The notes under the pieces were generated by a model. It had not been told where the DNA came from, did not search any database, and saw only the letters and a list, made by a program, of their open reading frames with translations. This document shows, piece after piece, positions 1 through 5,354 of a DNA stretch of 7,111 nt. The position numbers and the translations under genes are program-made. The stretch is from Pseudomonadales bacterium. GTDB lineage: Bacteria; Pseudomonadota; Gammaproteobacteria; Pseudomonadales; UBA3067. The first letter of the stretch is position 1. Each line of letters begins with the position of its first letter. The stretch spans positions 1-7,111 of the forward strand of contig JAESUE010000148.1 of assembly GCA_016763235.1 (NCBI GenBank), read 5' to 3'.

Positions 1-330
1 ACTATAGAATTTCAAATGCTCGAACCAGGCCGCTCACGTACCACATGGTTGGCCGTCCACGAGGGTAAACTTTATGTACCCAGCGGGTATATGAGTTCCA
101 CACTGGGAAAAATATGGAAAAAATGGCCCTATGCTGCGGAAATTGATGGCCGTGCTCTGCTGCGGATTGACGACAAAATCTACCCGCGACAACTGGTAAG
201 AATTGCTGCAGACAATCCGATAATTCCAATTCTTGTGGCAGAGATTAATAGGAAATATCAGGCTGGGGCAACCATCGAAAACGTCCAGTCCAACGGCACC
301 TGGGTATTTGAACTCGCGCCAAGAGGCTAA
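1..330 (+). CDS. 3' part of a small protein, possibly split beta-barrel (flavin/PNPOx-like) fold
   Basis: The reading frame is open from base 1 and ends at TAA 328-330, so the gene begins outside the window. About 109 residues are visible. The ATG at 16 is internal to this open frame and has no ribosome binding site in view, so I do not take it as the start. The visible part alternates short beta-strand-like stretches (TTWLAVHEGKLYVPSGY, GRALLRIDDKIYPRQLVRI) with a KKWPYAAEIDG turn, then a helix-like NPIIPILVAEINRKYQ segment. That pattern resembles small split beta-barrel proteins of the pyridoxamine-phosphate-oxidase or deazaflavin nitroreductase type. No cofactor-binding residue can be assigned, so this is a fold-level guess only. 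The gene is convergent with the zinc ribbon-Smr gene, with 41 bases between their stop codons and no visible terminator. That it is a real coding sequence is fairly sure; its function is not. Confidence 0.6.
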   Translation, partial: TIEFQMLEPGRSRTTWLAVHEGKLYVPSGYMSSTLGKIWKKWPYAAEIDGRALLRIDDKIYPRQLVRIAADNPIIPILVAEINRKYQAGATIENVQSNGTWVFELAPRG

Positions 331-371
331 CACAGCTTAACAATAAGCGCATCGTTAACCAGGATGTCTAC

Positions 372-746
372 TCAACGCCGTAGAGAAATAATTATCGCAC
401 CCTGGTTATTGCCATCCTGCTCAAAGCCTAGAATATCGCGTCGAAACAAGTAACCGCCGAGTATTGCATTGGCCTCATCCCGAATCTGCCCTGAACCAAC
501 AATAATACGCAGTTTGGCAGTGACATCCGCTTTACCCTGTTCGATTAGTTGATCGAGCTTAAGCATCGCTTCATGGACCCGCTCACCATGATGAGCAATA
601 TCTTCAGTGATTATGCTGCCATCAGATTGAAGGGATAATTCGGCATCACATTTGGGGCAATACTTTGTCGTAGTAGAAACTTCCATACCGCAATCCAAAC
701 AGGATTTACCACGCTCTGGGCTGTTGGAGGTTTTCATATCTACCAC
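372..746 (-). CDS. Zinc ribbon plus divergent Smr-like domain protein
   Basis: This is a 124-residue protein. Residues 16-33 form a zinc ribbon: C16-x2-C19, then C30-P-K-C33. Residues about 46-123 read like a Smr (MutS2 C-terminal) domain: HHG 52-54 with V57, EA 59-60 and LD 64-65; RIIVGSG 80-86; IRDEA 88-92; F108; and a final GAIIISL strand. In canonical Smr domains the motifs are DLHG and HGKG. Here the first lacks the Asp (A-H-H-G) and the second lacks the His (V-G-S-G), so nuclease activity, known for some Smr proteins, is doubtful. Nucleic-acid binding remains plausible but is inferred. I chose the GTG start at 746 because AGGA (752-755) lies 5 nt upstream; ATG 737 would leave 14 nt. It lies 127 nt downstream of uppS on the same strand and may have its own promoter. 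Coding status is secure, and the Smr assignment is moderately so. Confidence 0.75.
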   Translation of the reverse strand: MVDMKTSNSPERGKSCLDCGMEVSTTTKYCPKCDAELSLQSDGSIITEDIAHHGERVHEAMLKLDQLIEQGKADVTAKLRIIVGSGQIRDEANAILGGYLFRRDILGFEQDGNNQGAIIISLRR

Positions 747-873
747 TCACGTCCTAATGCGCACGATTTGCAACCGCAACCTTAGTCTAACTACAATTGT
801 GTTTTTACTAGATGTTTGGTTCTAGCAGTTTACCTGATTCTATAACTCGACTATTAAGACGACCGAACGCTTT

Positions 874-1596
874 TTAACGGCCATAACGCCGCTCCCGTTG
901 TTGATAGACTCGAATGGCACGCCAAAAATCAATCATCCTGAAAGCGGGCCAGAAGACCTCGGTAAAATAGAGCTCCGAATAAGCCGCCTGCCATAAGAGA
1001 AAATTGCTAATGCGATGCTCGCCACCAGTGCGAATCAACAGGTCTGGATCAGAAAACTCACTAAGACTCAAAAATTGCGCGAAATCATTTTCAGTAATTT
1101 CATTTATGTTTCGCTCTTCCTTTTGCGCTTCTTCGAGTAGGCTCTTGGCTGCGTTCATAATATCCCAGCGCCCACCGTAATTAATAGCAATCACCAAGTG
1201 CATACCATCGTTCTGCAGCGTAGAGAGTTCAGCATTTTCAATGCGCTGAATAAGCCCCTCAGACAAGCCGCTGCGATCACCGACAATATGCATACGCACA
1301 CCGTTTTCGTTAAGCTCTGGCAGTTCATTGACCATAGCCTGCAGCATCAAACCCATAATGGCGTTGACTTCTTCATCCGATCTTTGCCAGTTCTCACTAC
1401 TAAAAGCAAAGACCGTAAGCACGTTTATTCCGTCTAACTCGGAACAGTAACGAACCAGTTCCCGCAATGCGGCGACACCTTTTTTATGCCCTTCCGCACT
1501 GGAAAGCTGCCGTTGTTTTGCCCAACGGTTGTTGCCATCCATAATAACAGCGACATGTGAGGGAAGAGAGGGGCTAGCAGGTTTGTCTGAATTCAT
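874..1596 (-). CDS. uppS: Undecaprenyl diphosphate synthase (cis-prenyltransferase)
   Basis: This cytosolic enzyme adds eight isopentenyl units in cis configuration to farnesyl diphosphate. The product is the C55 carrier lipid precursor for peptidoglycan and other surface polymers. The 240 residues contain the family signatures in order. HVAVIMDGNNRWAK is at 14-27, and Asp20 corresponds to the catalytic, Mg-binding Asp26 of E. coli. FAFSSENW follows, and the C-terminal RTGGEHRISNFLLWQ block and SELYF segment bind isopentenyl diphosphate. Length is close to the 253 residues of E. coli UppS. The ATG at 1596 gives the expected N-terminus, but the bases before it (TTTTTTAGAT) hold no convincing Shine-Dalgarno sequence, so initiation may be weak or depend on leader structure. 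It is the last recognisable gene of the rpsB cluster, 180 nt after frr. No cdsA or dxr follows it. Confidence 0.96.
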   Translation of the reverse strand: MNSDKPASPSLPSHVAVIMDGNNRWAKQRQLSSAEGHKKGVAALRELVRYCSELDGINVLTVFAFSSENWQRSDEEVNAIMGLMLQAMVNELPELNENGVRMHIVGDRSGLSEGLIQRIENAELSTLQNDGMHLVIAINYGGRWDIMNAAKSLLEEAQKEERNINEITENDFAQFLSLSEFSDPDLLIRTGGEHRISNFLLWQAAYSELYFTEVFWPAFRMIDFWRAIRVYQQRERRYGR

Positions 1597-1630
1597 ATCT
1601 AAAAAAGTCGAATCTATTTCGATTGCTTTG

Positions 1631-1660
1631 ATTACACAACAGGGAGGGGAATATATTCAA
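1631..1660 (-). promoter_or_regulatory. Candidate sigma70 promoter for uppS
   Basis: On the minus strand, TTGAAT (1655-1660) and TGTAAT (1631-1636) are separated by 18 bases. They match the -35 and -10 consensus at 4 and 5 of 6 positions. Transcription would begin near 1624, about 28 nt before the uppS ATG. This is only a sequence match in an AT-rich spacer, so confidence is low. Confidence 0.3.
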
Positions 1661-1702
1661 GTAAGCGCCCTCTTTATCCAAAGAATAAAACTGGGGCGCT
1701 AC
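1661..1702 (-). other. Compound hairpin in the frr-uppS spacer
   Basis: Arms GTAAGCGCCC (1661-1670) and GGGCGCTAC (1694-1702) pair as a perfect 6-base GC stem, GCGCCC/GGGCGC, then a one-base bulge and three more pairs. The region between them contains a second complementary pair, TTTAT (1673-1677) and ATAAA (1685-1689), which would stack as an inner stem. No U-tract follows the structure, so it does not look like an intrinsic terminator. It could act as a processing or mRNA-stability element between frr and uppS. Confidence 0.45.
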
Positions 1703-1765
1703 AGGATGTTCCATTAAGAAATGGTAATCACTCTGGAGCCTCTACTGTAACAAGGCAACGGCAAC

Positions 1766-1802
1766 AAGAAGAAGGCTTAAACCCTCATTAAGTCTTCTTC
1801 TT
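1766..1802 (-). repeat. 15-position inverted repeat overlapping the frr stop codon
   Basis: AAGAAGAAGGCTTAA (1766-1780) and TTAAGTCTTCTTCTT (1788-1802) are complementary at 14 of 15 positions, with a 7-base loop. The odd position is a G.T wobble read on the plus strand and an A.C mismatch read on the minus strand. The repeat covers the last codons of frr and its TAA (1777-1779). The minus-strand 3' arm is pyrimidine rich (CTTCTTCTTG), but no true T-run follows. It may mark the 3' end or a pause site of the frr message. Confidence 0.6.
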
Positions 1803-2334
1803 TTGTTTTGAGCCTCTCTTCTATTTCTGAAACGAATTTATCGGTGCTTTTCTGAATGCCATCCAAGCCACGACTTTCTTCATCTTCACTGATTTCTTTT
1901 TCTTTCAGTAGCTCTTTCAGGTCACTGTTGGCATCACGGCGAATATTACGCACAGCAACGCGACCATTTTCCGCATCAGCCCTTACCATTTTAATTAAAT
2001 CTTTGCGCGTTTCTTCTGTCAATGCAGGCATCGGCAATCGAATCAAGTCCCCGGTTGTAGAAGGATTCAGGCCTAAATTAGATTTCATAATGGCTTTTTC
2101 AATATCTGGAATCATCGGCTTTTCCCAAGGCGTAACCACCAGTGTGCGGCCATCTTCCACCGATATATTGGCCACCTGGCTCAAAGGGGTGTCAGAACCG
2201 TAATAAGATACGGTGACATTATCAAGCAAGCTCGGGTGAGCACGACCAGTACGTACTCTTTTTAATGCCTCGCCAAGTGAGACAAGAGATTTTGCCATGC
2301 GCTCTTCGGCATCGTCTTTAATTTCTTCAATCAT
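1777..2334 (-). CDS. frr: Ribosome recycling factor
   Basis: With EF-G, RRF splits the post-termination ribosome into subunits in the cytosol. The protein has 185 residues, exactly the usual length. The two-domain layout is visible: an N-terminal helix with RTGRAHPSLL at 28-37, the inserted beta-rich domain II (about 31-104) including the IRLPMPALTEETRK run, then two long C-terminal helices. Arg132 within VRNIRRDAN corresponds to the Arg that is essential in E. coli RRF. Its ATG lies inside the end of pyrH (8-base overlap, ATGATTGA), preceded by GGAG 9 nt upstream. This points to translational coupling with pyrH. A large inverted repeat overlaps its stop codon. Confidence 0.98.
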   Translation of the reverse strand: MIEEIKDDAEERMAKSLVSLGEALKRVRTGRAHPSLLDNVTVSYYGSDTPLSQVANISVEDGRTLVVTPWEKPMIPDIEKAIMKSNLGLNPSTTGDLIRLPMPALTEETRKDLIKMVRADAENGRVAVRNIRRDANSDLKELLKEKEISEDEESRGLDGIQKSTDKFVSEIEERLKTKEEDLMRV

Positions 2335-3070
2335 TTTTTTTCGCTCCTGAAATTAGAGTTCCTTCGTCTCCACCCACAACAATCTTGGTTAAAGTGCCTG
2401 CTTTTGCCATATTAAAAACGCGCACCGGCATATCATGATCTCTCACTAGGCAAATGGCGGTAAGATCCATTACACCGAGCTTTTTATCCAATACTTCGTC
2501 GTAGCTTAAAGAGGAATAAAATACTGCATCAGGCACCTTAACAGGATCATCGGAATAAACACCGTCAACCTTTGTTGCCTTTAAAACAAGATCTGCATCG
2601 ATTTCAATGCCGCGTAAACAGGCAGCTGTATCAGTTGTAAAAAAAGGATTCCCAGTTCCTGCAGCAAACACAACCACATCACCATCCTCAAGGTAACGTA
2701 CTGCGTTACGACGGTCATAGTGCTCTAATATGCCACTCATGGGAATCGCCGACATCAGTCTGGTAGGTATATTGGAACGCTCTAAGGAGTCTCGCATAGC
2801 AAGGCCATTCATTACGGTTGCCAGCATGCCCATGTGATCGCCAGTGACCCGATCAAGACCCGCTTTATTTAATTCGGCCCCTCGAAAGAGGTTTCCCCCA
2901 CCAAGCACAACACCCACCTGCACACCAATGCCAACAAGCTGTCCAATTTCAAGGGATAAGGCGTCGAGAATTGAGGGGTCGATACCAAACCCTTTGTCAC
3001 CGGCTAATGCCTCACCACTGAGCTTCAATAAAATTCGTTGAAATCTGGGGTTTTTGTCTTTGATGCTCAT
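2327..3070 (-). CDS. pyrH: Uridylate (UMP) kinase
   Basis: This enzyme phosphorylates UMP to UDP using ATP, the committed step from UMP to UTP and CTP, in the bacterial hexameric amino-acid-kinase-fold family. The 247 residues contain RILLKLSGEAL (12-22, phosphate-binding Lys and Gly), GGGNLFRG (57-64), DHMGMLAT (78-85), GTGNPFFTTDTAA (138-150), and KATKVDGVY (164-172) of the nucleotide site. E. coli PyrH has 241 residues. Start ATG 3070 has AGGA 4 nt upstream. It follows tsf after 141 nt and overlaps frr by 8 bases. Family members are allosterically regulated by GTP and UTP; the sequence here does not show whether that is retained. Confidence 0.98.
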   Translation of the reverse strand: MSIKDKNPRFQRILLKLSGEALAGDKGFGIDPSILDALSLEIGQLVGIGVQVGVVLGGGNLFRGAELNKAGLDRVTGDHMGMLATVMNGLAMRDSLERSNIPTRLMSAIPMSGILEHYDRRNAVRYLEDGDVVVFAAGTGNPFFTTDTAACLRGIEIDADLVLKATKVDGVYSDDPVKVPDAVFYSSLSYDEVLDKKLGVMDLTAICLVRDHDMPVRVFNMAKAGTLTKIVVGGDEGTLISGAKKND

Positions 3071-3159
3071 AAATTCCTGTCGATTTTATTAAGAGAGAGC
3101 TAGCTGGAAAAGCATTCTGGCATGCAAGCCTTTAAGAGGGTTTGTTTGTAGAAAGGAAC

Positions 3160-3199
3160 CTTGGACGCTGCAGCATTGAGATTCACTCCAGCGCCCAAG
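3160..3199 (-). terminator. Intercistronic hairpin after tsf (possible weak terminator)
   Basis: In minus-strand order, CTTGGGCGCTG (3199-3189) and CAGCGTCCAAG (3170-3160) form an 11-position stem with one G.U wobble and an 18-nt loop. The loop itself contains GAG/CTC complementarity. The structure starts 12 nt after the tsf stop. The following bases (GTTCCTTTCTAC) are only moderately T-rich, so this may be a leaky terminator or a processing or stability stem between tsf and pyrH, not a full stop. Confidence 0.5.
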
Positions 3200-3211
3200 A
3201 GAAGCTCGTAA

Positions 3212-4099
3212 TTATGCGCTACCTTTAACTTGGGCAGCCACTTCTGCAGCAAAATCAACTTCTTCTTTCTCTATGCCTTCACCCACCTCAAAGCGGGTAA
3301 AAGAAAAAATTTCTGCACCTGCATCTTCTGCCAGTTTACCCACTGTAGTATCTGGATCCTTAACAAAAGTCTGATTTACCAAGCTCACTTCAGCAAGGAA
3401 TTTTTTGACGCGACCGACAATCATCTTTTCAATAATTGCTTCAGGCTTACCACTGTCGCGAGCTTGAGCAGAGAAGATTTCTTTTTCTTTGTCCAGAACA
3501 TCCTTTGCTACATCTTCTGGGTTTACAACCAGTGGATTAGATGCCGCTACATGCATCGCAATGTCTTTACCTAGATCAACATTGCCACCTTTTAAGGAAA
3601 CAACAACACCTATTCTGCCGCCATGAATATAACTACCTGCAACGCCTTCTGCCTCAACAAGTTGAGCACGACGCACTTGGATATTTTCACCAATTTTTTG
3701 CACTAAGCCAAGGCGCGCTTCTTCAAGAGTTGAAGAACCACCTTCTTCAGCGGGCGAAGCCATAAGCGCTTCTATATTAGTTTCTTTGGTTTCCAATGCG
3801 CGACTCGCCACAAGGTCTACAAAATCTTGAAAATTTTCGTCACGCGAAACAAAGTCGGTTTCACTATTAACTTCAAGCATCAATGCAATTTTGTTATCGG
3901 CGGAACTTTTAACAACTATAGCCCCTTCAGCCGCTGTTCGACTTGCTTTTTTAGCCGCTTTAGCCTTGCCTGATTTGCGTAGGTTATCAATCGCCTCTTC
4001 TATATTACCGTCGGTGGCTACCAATGCTTTTTTACATTCCATCATGCCTAAGCTGGTACGCTCACGAAGCTCTTTAACCATTGATGCTGTCACAGCCAT
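3212..4099 (-). CDS. tsf: Elongation factor Ts
   Basis: EF-Ts is the guanine nucleotide exchange factor that releases GDP from EF-Tu. The 295 residues show the N-terminal UBA-like module (VKELRERTSLGMMECKKAL, 8-26), the TDF motif at 81-83 that contacts EF-Tu near its Mg site, GSYIHGGRIGVVV (155-167), AMHVAASNP in the core, and the C-terminal FEVGEGIEK and VDFAAEV segments. E. coli EF-Ts has 283 residues. I place the start at ATG 4099 because GAGGA (4107-4111) sits 7 nt upstream and MAVTAS aligns with the family N-terminus. A TTG at 4120 would add seven residues but lies upstream of that ribosome binding site. A strong terminator-like hairpin separates it from rpsB, so its expression probably depends on read-through or a separate promoter that I cannot identify. 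Confidence 0.98.
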   Translation of the reverse strand: MAVTASMVKELRERTSLGMMECKKALVATDGNIEEAIDNLRKSGKAKAAKKASRTAAEGAIVVKSSADNKIALMLEVNSETDFVSRDENFQDFVDLVASRALETKETNIEALMASPAEEGGSSTLEEARLGLVQKIGENIQVRRAQLVEAEGVAGSYIHGGRIGVVVSLKGGNVDLGKDIAMHVAASNPLVVNPEDVAKDVLDKEKEIFSAQARDSGKPEAIIEKMIVGRVKKFLAEVSLVNQTFVKDPDTTVGKLAEDAGAEIFSFTRFEVGEGIEKEEVDFAAEVAAQVKGSA

Positions 4100-4106
4100 G
4101 ATACTA

Positions 4107-4111
4107 TCCTC
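4107..4111 (-). promoter_or_regulatory. Ribosome binding site fixing the tsf start
   Basis: GAGGA lies 7 nt upstream of ATG 4099. The alternative in-frame TTG at 4120 is upstream of this site, so it cannot use it. The site therefore decides the start in favour of 4099. Confidence 0.7.
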
Positions 4112-4143
4112 ACTATTCAATTAATCCGATACGGTGTTTAAGC

Positions 4144-4200
4144 AGCAGACGAAACCACCTGCTCTTATTCCAAATTGCCATTTTGGGGTAATGAATCCCC
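4144..4200 (-). other. Structured tsf leader with three short stems
   Basis: Three short inverted repeats lie between the rpsB-tsf terminator and the tsf ribosome binding site: GGGG (4185-4188) with CCCC (4197-4200); CCAAA (4170-4174) with TTTGG (4182-4186); and AGCAG (4144-4148) with CTGCT (4159-4163). The first two share two bases (4185-4186), so they would be alternative, not simultaneous. Each is short enough to occur by chance; their clustering is the only reason to list them. Confidence 0.3.
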
Positions 4201-4221
4201 CGCTTGCTACATTTGCCAGTT

Positions 4222-4250
4222 AAAAAAAGGGGGGCTACGCCCCCTTTTTT
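4222..4250 (-). terminator. Intrinsic terminator/attenuator between rpsB and tsf
   Basis: Read on the minus strand, this is an A6 run, GGGGGC, a GTA loop, GCCCCC, one extra C, then seven T. That is a perfect 6-pair GC stem with a T-tract, which the upstream A-run can extend by A-U pairs. It begins about 20 nt after the rpsB stop. The plus strand also reads as a hairpin followed by six T, so it could work in both directions, although no plus-strand gene ends here. Because tsf follows in the same orientation, it most likely reduces rather than abolishes read-through from rpsB to tsf. Confidence 0.85.
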
Positions 4251-4270
4251 AAAACCTTAATCTAACAGTG

Positions 4271-5062
4271 CTAACCCTTGGCTGCTGCCTCTGCTCCACC
4301 CTCGTCAGTGGCGGCAGGTTCGGCTGCTGCTTGCTCTGCCTTAACAAAGCCCTCACCTTCTACAACTGGCTGACCAGAAGCTTCTGCGCGGCCGTCAAAA
4401 CATGCATTAGCCATGCTTTCGATATACAACTGTACGGCACGGATAGCGTCGTCATTTCCTGGTATAACGAAATCAACCCCGTCAGGGTTGCTATTAGTAT
4501 CAACGATTCCGATAACAGGAATACCAAGCTTGTTCGCTTCCTGCACGGCAATACGCTCGTGCTCAACGTCTACTACAAATAATATATCGGGTAGACCGCC
4601 CATGTTTTTAATTCCACCTAGGCCACGATCGAGCTTTTCAAGCTCACGCTGACGCATCAAGCCTTCTTTTTTAGTCAGACTCTCTAGGGTGCCATCATTT
4701 TTCTGGCCTTCAAGATCTTTTAATCGACGGATAGATTGACGAATGGTTTTATAATTTGTAAGCATTCCACCCAACCAGCGGTGGTTAACATAAGGCATAC
4801 CAACTCGGCCGGCATGCTCTTTGATCAAGCTACTGGCAGAACGTTTCGTACCCACAAATAAAACTTTCTTGTTGTCAGCCCCCATCGCTTTTGCAATGGC
4901 GAGTGCTTCATTAAACGCTGGAAGTGTAATTTCCAAGTTAATGATATGAATGTTATTACGAGCACCGAAAATATAGGGGCTCATTTTTGGGTTCCAATAG
5001 CGAGTCTGGTGCCCAAAGTGAGCTCCCGCTTTTAACATATCACGCATACTTACGTCAGACAT
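4271..5062 (-). CDS. rpsB: 30S ribosomal protein S2
   Basis: S2 joins the small subunit late in assembly, at the head-body junction, and is needed for binding S1. The protein has 263 residues. Conserved blocks include HFGHQTRYWNPKM (15-27), INLE (41-44), VNHRWLGGMLTN (92-103), LTKKEGLMRQRELEKL (129-144), VDTNSNPDGVDFVIPGNDD (187-205) and DAIRA. E. coli S2 is 241 residues; the extra length is an Ala- and Glu-rich tail from about 235 to the end. I start at ATG 5062: MSDVSMRDMLKAG aligns with E. coli MATVSMRDMLKAG, and AAGG (5071-5074) is 8 nt upstream. The in-frame ATG at 5068 is only 2 nt from that site. A leader of about 150 nt precedes the gene and a strong terminator-like hairpin follows it. 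Confidence 0.98.
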   Translation of the reverse strand: MSDVSMRDMLKAGAHFGHQTRYWNPKMSPYIFGARNNIHIINLEITLPAFNEALAIAKAMGADNKKVLFVGTKRSASSLIKEHAGRVGMPYVNHRWLGGMLTNYKTIRQSIRRLKDLEGQKNDGTLESLTKKEGLMRQRELEKLDRGLGGIKNMGGLPDILFVVDVEHERIAVQEANKLGIPVIGIVDTNSNPDGVDFVIPGNDDAIRAVQLYIESMANACFDGRAEASGQPVVEGEGFVKAEQAAAEPAATDEGGAEAAAKG

Positions 5063-5212
5063 TTTCATTACCTTATTTAGTTTGGGTTAAACCTCCATAC
5101 ATCCCACTCTCCAACCCCTGTCTCACCTTCGAGAGAGAGGCACCCGGAGTAGCGTGCCGATGCATGTGCGATTTTTGTTACTCACTGCCTTTTTTACAAA
5201 GGACGAAGCGAG
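5063..5212 (-). promoter_or_regulatory. rpsB 5' leader, probable S2 autoregulatory region
   Basis: The leader is the interval of about 150 nt between the predicted start point and the rpsB ATG. It contains a GGCAC/GTGCC hairpin (5139-5143 with 5154-5158). Further down, GGGTT (minus strand, 5117-5113) can pair with AACCC (5088-5084), extended by two G.U pairs. The loop of that second stem holds a strong Shine-Dalgarno-like GGAGG (5096-5092) with no start codon at a usable distance; the real site is AAGG at 5071-5074. In E. coli the rpsB-tsf operon is feedback-regulated by S2 through its leader. That this leader does the same is inferred from position, length and structure. Confidence 0.55.
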
Positions 5213-5218
5213 CGCGGC

Positions 5219-5247
5219 TTTATACCACAAATCAGATTACGCAACAA
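5219..5247 (-). promoter_or_regulatory. rpsB promoter, extended -10 type with GC-rich discriminator
   Basis: On the minus strand, TGG directly precedes TATAAA (5219-5224), forming an extended -10 element. TTGTTG (5242-5247) stands 17 bases upstream as a weak -35. The bases after the -10 (GCCGCGC) make a GC-rich discriminator, typical of ribosomal-protein promoters under stringent control. The expected start point is near 5212. Of the promoter matches in the window, this is the strongest. Confidence 0.75.
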
Positions 5248-5354
5248 TCAAAACGCATAATTTCAACTGAATTGTTACACGAAATGCGGTAGTCTTCGCC
5301 ACTAATCTAAGATAGCTCAAAGCGCTGTAATCCACCCCATTATTCAAGGATCTT

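Noticed and set aside
331..371. Possible bidirectional terminator between the convergent genes (TTAAC/GTTAA)
   Set aside because: The stem is only five AT-rich pairs with a 12-base loop and no T-tract on either side, too weak to call.
808..825. CTAGA-N8-TCTAG inverted repeat upstream of the zinc ribbon-Smr gene
   Set aside because: Five pairs with an 8-base spacer could be an operator half-site pair but occur easily by chance in AT-rich DNA, and no regulator is encoded nearby.
841..870. Weak TTCGGT-N17-TATAGA promoter match for the zinc ribbon-Smr gene
   Set aside because: The -35 match is poor, and it would place the start about 100 nt before the start codon. Not distinguishable from background.
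3071..3110. TTTCCA-N16-TAAAAT promoter match before pyrH
   Set aside because: Transcription would begin only a few bases before the ATG, removing the AGGA ribosome binding site that is clearly present.
4100..4120. TTG start giving a seven-residue longer EF-Ts
   Set aside because: The Shine-Dalgarno GAGGA lies downstream of this TTG, and family alignment begins at the ATG at 4099.
4987..5292. 101-residue plus-strand open frame across the rpsB start and leader
   Set aside because: It covers the rpsB promoter and leader, has no ribosome binding site, and its translation resembles no known protein.
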